From contig NZ_SRLC01000002.1 of NCBI RefSeq assembly GCF_004765605.1, positions 930,001 through 994,000 on the forward strand: a stretch of 64,000 nt of DNA. The letters run 5' to 3'. Source of the DNA: Hymenobacter aquaticus. GTDB taxonomy: Bacteria > Bacteroidota > Bacteroidia > Cytophagales > Hymenobacteraceae. The stretch's first letter is position 1, and the number at the start of each line of letters is the position of its first letter. A program made the position numbers and the translations under genes. Positions 1-6,727 of the stretch are shown here, piece by piece. Under the pieces are notes generated by a model. It did not search any database. It saw only the letters and a program-made list of their open reading frames with translations, and was not told the DNA's origin.

Positions 1-7
1 TGTCCGC

Positions 8-1048
8 ATGAGAACTTTCCTCGTTAGTCGAACCGATGCTATTGGCGACGTGGTGCTGACCCTGCCCGTGTGCGGCCTGCTCAAGCAGCAGGTGCCCGGC
101 TGCCGGGTGGTCCTGATCGGGCGCACCTATACCCAGGCCGTCGCCGAAGCCTGCCCGTGGGTGGATGATTTTCTCAACGCCGATGAGCTAAGCAAACTAG
201 GGGAGAAGGAGCAGGTAGCGCAGCTGCGCCAGTACAAGGCCGAAGCCATACTCCACGTTTTCCCCAACAAGCTGCTGGCCCGCACGGCCCAGAAGTCCGG
301 TATTCCCATCCGAATTGGCACGCGCAACCGCTGGATTCACTGGCTGACCTGTAACCGGCTGGTAGCTCTGAGTCGGCGCCATTCTCTGCTGCACGAGGCC
401 CAGCTCAACCTGAAGCTGCTGCGGCCGCTGGGCTTGCCCGCCGAGCTGCCCCTGGCGGCCGTGGCCCCGCTGGTGCAGTTGCGCGCCACGGCTACTCTGC
501 CCGCCGACGTTCGGGAGCTGCTGGCCGCCCGCACGGGCCGTCAGCTCAACGTTGTGCTGCATCCCCGCTCCCGGGGCAGTGCCCGCGAATGGGGCCTCGA
601 CCATTTTGGTACCCTGGTTCGGCTGCTGCACCAGGCCGGGCACCGGGTGTTCATTACCGGTACTGCGGCGGAAGGCGAGGAGCTGGCTGCGTGGCTGCAC
701 GAGCACGCTACCTTTCTGGCCGGCAATCTGACGGGTCGCCTTTCCCTGGCTGAGCTGCTCAGCTTCATTCAGCAGGCCGATGGGCTGGTGGCCGCCAGCA
801 CCGGGCCCCTACACCTGGCCGCGGCGCTGGGGCGGCACGCGCTGGGCCTCTATCCGCCCATGCGGCCCACGCACCCCGGCCGCTGGGCACCCTTGGGCCC
901 CCACGCCGAATACCTGGTTTTCGACCGGCCCGACTGCTCTGACTGTCGCGCTGTGCCGGCCGCCTGCACCTGCATCAAGGCCATAGCCCCCGTCGAAGTA
1001 GCCAGTCACATTCTAAGCTGGCAGCCGTTGCCCTCTGCCCAATCCTAG
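8..1048 (+). CDS. Glycosyltransferase family 9 (heptosyltransferase-like)
   Basis: 346 residues, about the usual GT9 length. The N-terminus (residues 1-20) has the typical opening of ADP-heptose:LPS heptosyltransferases, a beta strand followed by DAIGDVVLTLP. The second Rossmann half contains the donor-site region with STGPLHLAAALG near residue 265. A cysteine cluster (CSDC...CTC, residues 310-322) sits near the C-terminus. The family transfers heptose or related sugars to the lipid A core on the cytoplasmic face of the inner membrane; the actual sugar cannot be read here. The start lies 7 bases from the window edge, so upstream context is unknown. The O-antigen ligase-like gene begins 18 bases downstream, which suggests a shared surface-glycan transcript. 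Confidence 0.85.
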   Translation: MRTFLVSRTDAIGDVVLTLPVCGLLKQQVPGCRVVLIGRTYTQAVAEACPWVDDFLNADELSKLGEKEQVAQLRQYKAEAILHVFPNKLLARTAQKSGIPIRIGTRNRWIHWLTCNRLVALSRRHSLLHEAQLNLKLLRPLGLPAELPLAAVAPLVQLRATATLPADVRELLAARTGRQLNVVLHPRSRGSAREWGLDHFGTLVRLLHQAGHRVFITGTAAEGEELAAWLHEHATFLAGNLTGRLSLAELLSFIQQADGLVAASTGPLHLAAALGRHALGLYPPMRPTHPGRWAPLGPHAEYLVFDRPDCSDCRAVPAACTCIKAIAPVEVASHILSWQPLPSAQS

Positions 1049-1065
1049 CGTTATTGCAGCTTTGA

Positions 1066-2361
1066 ATGTATGCTATGATGCCGTCCGTAGGGTGGAGTGC
1101 GTTCCGTAGGGCCTATCAGGATGGGCGACTGTCGCAGTATTTGCTGGTAATAGCTTGTCTGGCGGGTGTCGTTGGGTTGTTTGCCGCGCGGGCCCTGGTA
1201 TCCCTGAGTCCGGTGGCCGGCGTGGTAGCCGCCCTGCTCAACCCCGATCTGCGCCGGCAGATACCCCGCTGGCTGCGCAACGGCGCGGCTATCCGGCTGG
1301 CGCTGCTCTACGCGCTGCTGTTGCTCAGCGGCCTCTACACCTCGGCCTGGGACGTCTGGCGGCACGAGTTGTTCCGGCAGCTGCCGCTGCTGGGCGTGCC
1401 GTTGGCCTTCGCCCTGGCCGTGCCCCTGAGCCGCCAGCAACGGTATGCCGTGGGATGCTTCTTCACCGTGGGCGTCGCCCTGATTGGAGCCTTTACCCTG
1501 GGCAAGTATCTGCTAAACCCGGCGCAGGCCAATCTGCTCATCAACCAGGGCCAGAATATTCCATCGGTTACGCGCATTTTCCACATCCACTTCAGCATCA
1601 TGCTGGTGCTGGCCGTGTATTTCGGCTTTTTGTTGCAGCGTGAGGCCTCGGCCCCGGCCGCCCTGCGCTGGCTCTTGCGCCTGTCGGTGCTGCTGTGCGT
1701 CGTGGTGCTGCACGTGCTGGCCTATCGCACGGGACTGCTGGCGCTCTACGCCACGCTGTTGGCCGATGTCGTGCTGACGGTGGTGCTCAACCGCCGGTTT
1801 GTGGTAGGTCTGGGCCTGCTGGCTTGCCTGGTCGTTGTGCCGCTGGCGGCTTACTGGAGCTTGCCTTCCATGCAGCGGCGCGTCGGCGGCTCAGTATACG
1901 ATGTGGAGCAGTTCGCTAACGGCCACGACATCAACAACTCTTCCCTCTCACAGCGCTTGGCTGCTTGGCAGACGGCACAGCGGCTGGCCGGCCGTAACCC
2001 CTGGCTCGGCGTGGGGCCCGCCGACACCTACGATGCCATGATGCGCGAGTACGAATGGCACGACTACGGCCTGCGGCCCGAAAACCGGGCCATGATTCAT
2101 AACCAGTATTTACACTATCTGGTGGCCAGCGGCTTAGTGGGCTTGTTCCTGTGGCTGCTGGTGCTACTTACGCCTTTGTTGCAACCCGCGCTGCGACAGA
2201 ACCCGTACGTAGTGCATTTCCTGGTGATAATGGCAGTGGCCATGCTGGTCGATTCCCTGCTGGAAGTGCAGATTGGCTTCAACCTTTTCGTTTTTCTCTA
2301 CGGATTCCTCGTAGTAAGCACGGAAAGGCAGGTTCAAATGGCCCAACAAAACCCTGCTTGA
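1066..2361 (+). CDS. O-antigen ligase/polymerase-like membrane protein
   Basis: 431 residues, mostly hydrophobic, with about ten predicted membrane segments. A large periplasmic loop near residues 270-345 is followed by the pattern IHNQYLHYLVASGLVG (344-359), typical of the Wzy/WaaL family. Such proteins join or polymerise undecaprenyl-linked glycans on the periplasmic side. It follows the GT9 gene closely. A paralogue of similar length and layout lies at 27881-29155; both share NP-x-x-GVG before the loop, a histidine-asparagine pair after it, and LE-x-QIG near the end. Ligase and polymerase cannot be told apart from sequence alone. Confidence 0.8.
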   Translation: MYAMMPSVGWSAFRRAYQDGRLSQYLLVIACLAGVVGLFAARALVSLSPVAGVVAALLNPDLRRQIPRWLRNGAAIRLALLYALLLLSGLYTSAWDVWRHELFRQLPLLGVPLAFALAVPLSRQQRYAVGCFFTVGVALIGAFTLGKYLLNPAQANLLINQGQNIPSVTRIFHIHFSIMLVLAVYFGFLLQREASAPAALRWLLRLSVLLCVVVLHVLAYRTGLLALYATLLADVVLTVVLNRRFVVGLGLLACLVVVPLAAYWSLPSMQRRVGGSVYDVEQFANGHDINNSSLSQRLAAWQTAQRLAGRNPWLGVGPADTYDAMMREYEWHDYGLRPENRAMIHNQYLHYLVASGLVGLFLWLLVLLTPLLQPALRQNPYVVHFLVIMAVAMLVDSLLEVQIGFNLFVFLYGFLVVSTERQVQMAQQNPA

Positions 2362-2387
2362 GCGGATTAGTATAATCTGTACATTTG
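2358..2387 (+). promoter_or_regulatory. Bacteroidota-type promoter for the sigma-factor gene
   Basis: TTG at 2358-2360, a 19-base spacer, then TACATTTG at 2380-2387. This fits the Bacteroidota primary-sigma consensus (-33 TTG, -7 TAnnTTTG). It overlaps the stop of the upstream membrane-protein gene and leaves a leader of about 45 bases before the ATG at 2439. Confidence 0.7.
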
Positions 2388-2438
2388 TTTACACGCCTGC
2401 CGACTCACACCTGACGCAGCCGCAATTTTTTAGCGCCC

Positions 2439-3077
2439 ATGAGCGATTCTCCCGAACGGGTTCCGAAGTTGAGCAAAGAGGAAAAAGACCGCCGGTTTCA
2501 GGCGGAATTGATGCCCGTGCTCGACTCACTCTACAACTTTGCCTTCCGCCTGACCCTCGACGAGGACGACGCCAACGACCTCGTCCAGGAGACCTATTTG
2601 AAGGCATATCGCTTCTTCGAGTACTTTGAGCAGGGAACCAACGCCAAAGCCTGGCTGTTTCGCATCCTGAAAAATTCGTTTATCAACGACTTCCGCAAGA
2701 AAAGTAAGCAGCCCGCTAAAGTCGACTACAGCGAAATAGAGGGCTACTACAATACGGAAGACGTGGAGAGCGACGGTGACGCGGGTAGCACCTCGTCGGA
2801 CATGCGGCAGCAAGCCGTGCGCGACCTCATCGGCGACGAAGTGGCCAGCGCCCTGAACTCGCTGCCGGTTGACTTCCGCACCGTCATTATCCTCTGTGAC
2901 CTGGAAGGGTTTACGTATGAGGAAATGGCGAAAGTTTTGGATATTCCAATTGGAACTGTCCGCTCCCGTCTGCACCGGGCGCGCAATTTCCTGAAGGAGA
3001 AACTAGAAAAATACGCAAAATCAATGGGCTACGGTAACGATATCGATGGCTCTGATGTTGGGGACGAAAACGAATAA
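2439..3077 (+). CDS. RNA polymerase sigma factor, ECF/sigma-70 family
   Basis: 212 residues. Region 2 spans roughly residues 22-90 and includes DDANDLVQETYLKAYRFF (43-60), the core-binding and -10 recognition helices. An acidic linker (95-125) separates it from region 4 (about 138-190), whose helix-turn-helix ends in GTVRSRLHRAR. Domains 1.1 and 3 are absent, as in ECF factors. The ATG is preceded by a consensus promoter. The next gene, 21 bases downstream, encodes a small ZAS-motif protein and is the obvious anti-sigma partner. The acidic linker is longer than in many ECF factors. The regulon is unknown. Confidence 0.88.
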   Translation: MSDSPERVPKLSKEEKDRRFQAELMPVLDSLYNFAFRLTLDEDDANDLVQETYLKAYRFFEYFEQGTNAKAWLFRILKNSFINDFRKKSKQPAKVDYSEIEGYYNTEDVESDGDAGSTSSDMRQQAVRDLIGDEVASALNSLPVDFRTVIILCDLEGFTYEEMAKVLDIPIGTVRSRLHRARNFLKEKLEKYAKSMGYGNDIDGSDVGDENE

Positions 3078-3098
3078 ACATTTACACCGGGCTCGGTT

Positions 3099-3389
3099 AT
3101 GGAAAACACTGCTACTACATCAACCAATCAGCAAGCTGCTTCTCAAGTGGAAGGGGCCGATTGTGAACGCGTGAATACAATTCTCGACCAACTCATCGTA
3201 GGCCAGGAGCCTAGCATGGAAGACGAAGAGTACTTTGTCAGCCATGCTGAAGATTGCTCACCATGCTTTGACAGCATAGAGAAGCAGCAGGTTTTTATCG
3301 ACTTCCTAGCCCAGCATGTCGGCCGGAAAGGAGTGCCAACTTCGCTTTCGCAAACAATTTTAGCGCGCGTTCAAGCAGAAATGGCCTAA
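3099..3389 (+). CDS. Small ZAS-type anti-sigma factor candidate
   Basis: 96 residues with no membrane segment or signal peptide. It contains H49-x3-C53-x2-C56, the HX3CX2C zinc-binding motif of ZAS anti-sigma domains, plus a further cysteine at residue 22. Position directly behind an ECF sigma gene supports the role of cytoplasmic anti-sigma factor that binds the sigma factor until released. Release could be redox-linked because the ligands are cysteines, but this is inference. Only 9 bases separate it from gmk, so it may be co-transcribed with housekeeping genes. Confidence 0.65.
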   Translation: MENTATTSTNQQAASQVEGADCERVNTILDQLIVGQEPSMEDEEYFVSHAEDCSPCFDSIEKQQVFIDFLAQHVGRKGVPTSLSQTILARVQAEMA

Positions 3390-3398
3390 TTTTACCCC

Positions 3399-3983
3399 AT
3401 GCAGGGTAAAATCATAGCTTTTTCGGCTCCTTCCGGCGCCGGCAAAACCACTATCGTCCACCGGCTCATGGACCAGATTCCGGAGCTGAGCTTTTCCATT
3501 TCGGCCTGTACGCGTGATAAGCGCGGCCGCACCGAAGCCAACGGCAAGGACTATCACTTCATTTCCGTTCAGGAATTCCAGGAGAAAATTCGTCACGACG
3601 AGTTTGTCGAATGGGAGGAAGTGTACGAGGGTGCTTTCTATGGCACGCTCAAGTCGGAGATTGAGCGCATCTGGGAAAGCGGCAAACACGCCATTCTGGA
3701 CGTGGACGTGAAAGGTGGGCTTAGTATCAAGGAGTTTTACAAAGACCGTGCCTTGGCCATTTTTGTGAAGCCCCCGTCGCTGGAAGTGCTGGAAGAGCGG
3801 CTGCGCGCCCGCGCCACCGATTCGGCCTCCAGCATCTCGGCCCGGCTGTACAAGGCCAATTTCGAGCTGACTTTTGAGGATCGGTTTGACGTGACGGTCG
3901 TGAACGACGATCTGGACCACGCCACAGCCGAAGCCGCGAAGCTGGTCCGCGACTTTATTACCGCCGAGCCCGCCATTTTGTGA
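3399..3983 (+). CDS. gmk: Guanylate kinase
   Basis: 194 residues, the normal length. The P-loop SAPSGAGKTT lies at residues 9-18. The GMP-binding lid region follows, with YHFISVQEF and FVEWEEVYEGAFYGT around residues 50-85. The enzyme phosphorylates GMP to GDP with ATP in the cytoplasm. The stop codon overlaps the GTG start of nadD by 4 bases (GTGA), indicating translational coupling. Confidence 0.95.
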   Translation: MQGKIIAFSAPSGAGKTTIVHRLMDQIPELSFSISACTRDKRGRTEANGKDYHFISVQEFQEKIRHDEFVEWEEVYEGAFYGTLKSEIERIWESGKHAILDVDVKGGLSIKEFYKDRALAIFVKPPSLEVLEERLRARATDSASSISARLYKANFELTFEDRFDVTVVNDDLDHATAEAAKLVRDFITAEPAIL

Positions 3984-4564
3984 AGCCGCACCCCAAAGTA
4001 GGGCTGCTTTTTGGCTCGTTCAACCCCATTCATACCGGCCACCTGATCCTGGCCAACTTCATGGCCACGCATACCGATCTGGATGCGGTGTGGCTGGTGG
4101 TGTCGCCCCAGAGCCCGTTCAAAGTAGGGCAGGAGATGCTGGGCGAGGAAGAGCGGTTTGAGCTGGTTAGCCTGGCTATTCAGCGTAACGACCGGCTGCG
4201 GGCCCTGGACATTGAGTTTGCCATGCCCAAGCCCAGCTATACCATCGACACGCTCGATGAGCTGCGCCAGCAGTATCCCGACCACAGCTTTGTGCTGCTA
4301 ATGGGCGAAGACAACCTGCCGGGCCTGCCGCGCTGGAAGCAGGCCGACCGGATCCTGGCCGAGCACGCCGTGTACGTGTACCCGCGGCCGGGCGTCGATG
4401 CTACCGACGTGAATGCTCACCCGGGCGTGCAGGTAGTAGATGCGCCGCTGCTCGACATTTCCGCCACGTTTATCCGCGACTGTGTCCGGGCGGGCAAGTC
4501 TATCCGCTACCTGGTGCCCGAGGCCGTGGAGGCGCGGATTCTGGAAAAGGGATTCTGGCAATAG
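3980..4564 (+). CDS. nadD: Nicotinate-nucleotide adenylyltransferase
   Basis: 194 residues starting at a GTG that overlaps the gmk stop by 4 bases. The nucleotidyltransferase motif H18-T-G-H21 follows GLLFGSFNP, and the second motif ISATFIR is at residues 160-166. The enzyme adenylates nicotinate mononucleotide to deamido-NAD in NAD synthesis. No in-frame ATG precedes the conserved N-terminus, so GTG is the supported start. A strong bidirectional terminator follows. Confidence 0.93.
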   Translation: MKPHPKVGLLFGSFNPIHTGHLILANFMATHTDLDAVWLVVSPQSPFKVGQEMLGEEERFELVSLAIQRNDRLRALDIEFAMPKPSYTIDTLDELRQQYPDHSFVLLMGEDNLPGLPRWKQADRILAEHAVYVYPRPGVDATDVNAHPGVQVVDAPLLDISATFIRDCVRAGKSIRYLVPEAVEARILEKGFWQ

Positions 4565-4578
4565 TTTAAAAGTAGTTT

Positions 4579-4622
4579 CCAACAAAAAGCCCCGTCAGGT
4601 ACCTGACGGGGCTTTTTGTTGG
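4579..4622. terminator. Bidirectional terminator between nadD and frr
   Basis: A perfect 44-base palindrome centred at 4600/4601, with GC-rich inner arms (GCCCCGTCAGGT and its complement) and A5/T5 outer tracts. It lies between two convergent genes and can terminate transcription in both directions. Confidence 0.93.
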
Positions 4623-4634
4623 TCGTAAGTGAAA

Positions 4635-5198
4635 TCAGATGGTCATGATTTCAGCTTCCTTCTTGCTCAGCAGGTCATCTACCTTGCTGATATAGGAATC
4701 GGTAGCCTTCTGCACTTTGGCTTCGGCATCCTTGATGGCGTCTTCGGCGGCGCCATCCTTGAGCAGCTTCCGCAGCGAGTCGTTGACGTCTTTGCGGATG
4801 CCGCGGATGCGGACTTTGCCCGATTCCGACTCCGTTTTGGCCTGCTTTACCAAGTCGCGGCGGCGCTCCTCCGTCATGGGTGGAATGTTCAGGCGCACGC
4901 CTTCCGCATCCGACTGGGGGTTCAGGCCCAGGTCACTGTTTTTGATAGCCTTGGCTACTTCGGCAATAATGTTCTTCTCCCAGGGCTTGATGAAGATGGT
5001 GCGCGCGTCGGGAGTCGTGATGTTGGCAACCTGGCTAACCGGCGTGGGCGTGCCGTAATAATCGACCCGCAGGCCATCCAGCATAGCCGGCGACGCTTTA
5101 CCAGCCCGAATGCGGCTCATTTCCTGGCTGGTATGTTGCAGCGACTTGGCCATTGACTCTTCGGCTTCGCTGAGGTAGAACTGAATTTCTTCGTCCAT
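4635..5198 (-). CDS. frr: Ribosome recycling factor
   Basis: 187 residues, the standard length. Typical features are the RIRAGKASPAMLDG segment near residues 29-42, YYGTPTPVSQVANI, and the C-terminal three-helix bundle. RRF splits the post-termination ribosome with EF-G. It is transcribed after pyrH with a 45-base gap, the common pyrH-frr pairing. Confidence 0.95.
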   Translation of the reverse strand: MDEEIQFYLSEAEESMAKSLQHTSQEMSRIRAGKASPAMLDGLRVDYYGTPTPVSQVANITTPDARTIFIKPWEKNIIAEVAKAIKNSDLGLNPQSDAEGVRLNIPPMTEERRRDLVKQAKTESESGKVRIRGIRKDVNDSLRKLLKDGAAEDAIKDAEAKVQKATDSYISKVDDLLSKKEAEIMTI

Positions 5199-5243
5199 AA
5201 TAAAACGGTGAATGAAAGTAGTGACGGGGAAGGAACCGAGGGC

Positions 5244-6029
5244 TTACGCCTGCTCGGTGGGGGTGGTAACAGTGGGTTGCAGGGCGCTGTGCTTGGGGTC
5301 CAGGTTTTTGCCCACCGAGCCATTCATGGAAACCCGGGTGCCGACGGTTTCGCCCTCAATGAGGCGCTGCAGGTTGCCCGGCTTGTTCATGTCGAAAACG
5401 ATGATGGGCAGGTTATTTTCCTTGCACAACGTGAAGGCCGTCATGTCCATTACGTTGAGGTTCTTTTCCATCACCTCGTCGAACGTAATTTCCGGGTAGC
5501 GCGTGGCCGAAGGGTCTTTCTCCGGGTCGGCGGTGTAGATACCGTCCACGCGGGTACCTTTCAGCACCACGTCAGCTTCAATTTCGATGGCCCGCAGCGA
5601 AGCGGCCGAGTCGGTGGTGAAGTAGGGCGAGCCAATGCCGGCCCCGAAGATAACGACGCGGCCTTTTTCCAGGTGGCGCAAGGCCCGGCGCCGGATGTAG
5701 GGCTCACACACCCGCTGAATCGTCACGCCCGAGAGCAGGCGGGTGTTTACGTCGAGCTTTTCCAAGGCGCTTTGCAGGGCCATCGAGTTGATAACCGTGG
5801 CCAGCATGCCCATGTAGTCGCCCTGCACCCGGTCGAGGCCGAAGGCTTCGGCCTGCACGCCCCGGAAAATGTTGCCCCCGCCAATAACGACGGCCACCTG
5901 CGTACCGGTAGCAGCTGCCGTCTTGATTTCCTCGGCATATTGCATCAGGCGGGCCGCATCAATGCCATATTGTTGCTGGCCCATCAAGGCCTCACCGCTC
6001 AGTTTCAGCAGAATTCGGTTGTACTTCAA
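5244..6029 (-). CDS. pyrH: UMP kinase
   Basis: 261 residues from a TTG at 6029-6027. The protein then opens KYNRILLKLSGEALMG, the family N-terminus with Lys9 and Gly12 in the phosphate-binding loop. The amino-acid kinase fold continues with VVIGGGNIFRG and the hexamer-type allosteric region. The enzyme phosphorylates UMP in pyrimidine synthesis. The frame stays open upstream to 6542, but that part is not homologous and overlaps the biotin-carrier gene, so it was excluded. The C-terminus carries an extra tail of about 25 residues rich in Thr and Pro. Confidence 0.92.
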   Translation of the reverse strand: MKYNRILLKLSGEALMGQQQYGIDAARLMQYAEEIKTAAATGTQVAVVIGGGNIFRGVQAEAFGLDRVQGDYMGMLATVINSMALQSALEKLDVNTRLLSGVTIQRVCEPYIRRRALRHLEKGRVVIFGAGIGSPYFTTDSAASLRAIEIEADVVLKGTRVDGIYTADPEKDPSATRYPEITFDEVMEKNLNVMDMTAFTLCKENNLPIIVFDMNKPGNLQRLIEGETVGTRVSMNGSVGKNLDPKHSALQPTVTTPTEQA

Positions 6030-6127
6030 AGGGTGGGGGGTTAATCGTGAAAAGGTTGGTTGCGGGCAGCCACCCAGGCAAACGGGCTTCAGGTGTATAC
6101 TGCCAAACAACGAACGGGTTAAAAAAC

Positions 6128-6631
6128 TTAGCTGAACTGAATAAGCACCTGGCCTTTGGTCACGTTGTCGCGCAGGCCGACTTTGATGCTGCCCACCATA
6201 CCATCGCCGGGAGCTTTCAGAATGTTTTCCATCTTCATGGCTTCCAGCACCAGCAGCGGGTCGCCTTTCTGCACCTGCTGGCCGGGCTCCACCCGCACCG
6301 CGACGATCAGGCCGGGCATGGGGGCTTTCAGCTCGTTTACCTTGCTGGCTGCGGCATTGCTCATACCCAGCTTGTCGAGCAGTAAGTCGAACCGGTCTTT
6401 GGCTTGTAGCTCCAGCAGTTGGCCGTTGAGCTTCCAGAGGAAGGTTTTGGCGGCGTAGTCGGCGCTGACCAGCTCGGCGGAGTAGGAGTGGCCCTCGTAG
6501 AGCACGTGGTAGCGGCCGTTGCCCAGGGAAACCAAATCCCATTCGAAGCCTTGGCCATCGAGGAGAACGGAGCCGTTGGGCCGATAGTCAATATCCCAGG
6601 TCTGGGTGGAGCTGGTGCGTACCTGTAGCAT
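6128..6631 (-). CDS. Biotin/lipoyl carrier protein
   Basis: 167 residues. The last ~75 residues form a biotinyl domain with EAMKMEN; Lys133 is the expected biotinylation site. The N-terminal half (residues 1-90) is the beta-rich region seen in carrier subunits of propionyl-/acyl-CoA carboxylases or decarboxylases. No carboxylase subunit lies nearby, so the partner enzyme is not identified. It may be co-transcribed with pyrH and frr (98-base gap). Confidence 0.82.
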   Translation of the reverse strand: MLQVRTSSTQTWDIDYRPNGSVLLDGQGFEWDLVSLGNGRYHVLYEGHSYSAELVSADYAAKTFLWKLNGQLLELQAKDRFDLLLDKLGMSNAAASKVNELKAPMPGLIVAVRVEPGQQVQKGDPLLVLEAMKMENILKAPGDGMVGSIKVGLRDNVTKGQVLIQFS

Positions 6632-6727
6632 ATAGAGAGGGCAGAGGGGGCGGAAAAGGGCTTAAAGATAGGCCAAATCTGAAATATTTTCGGAACTTTA
6701 GCCCACTTACCCCTATTGCCCTTCTGC

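Noticed and set aside
4579..4622. 44-base perfect palindrome considered as an insertion-sequence end or protein-binding site
   Set aside because: GC core, A/T flanks and location between convergent genes fit a bidirectional terminator.
6030..6542. N-terminal extension of pyrH
   Set aside because: The frame is open but not homologous and overlaps the biotin-carrier gene; the conserved protein starts at the TTG at 6029.
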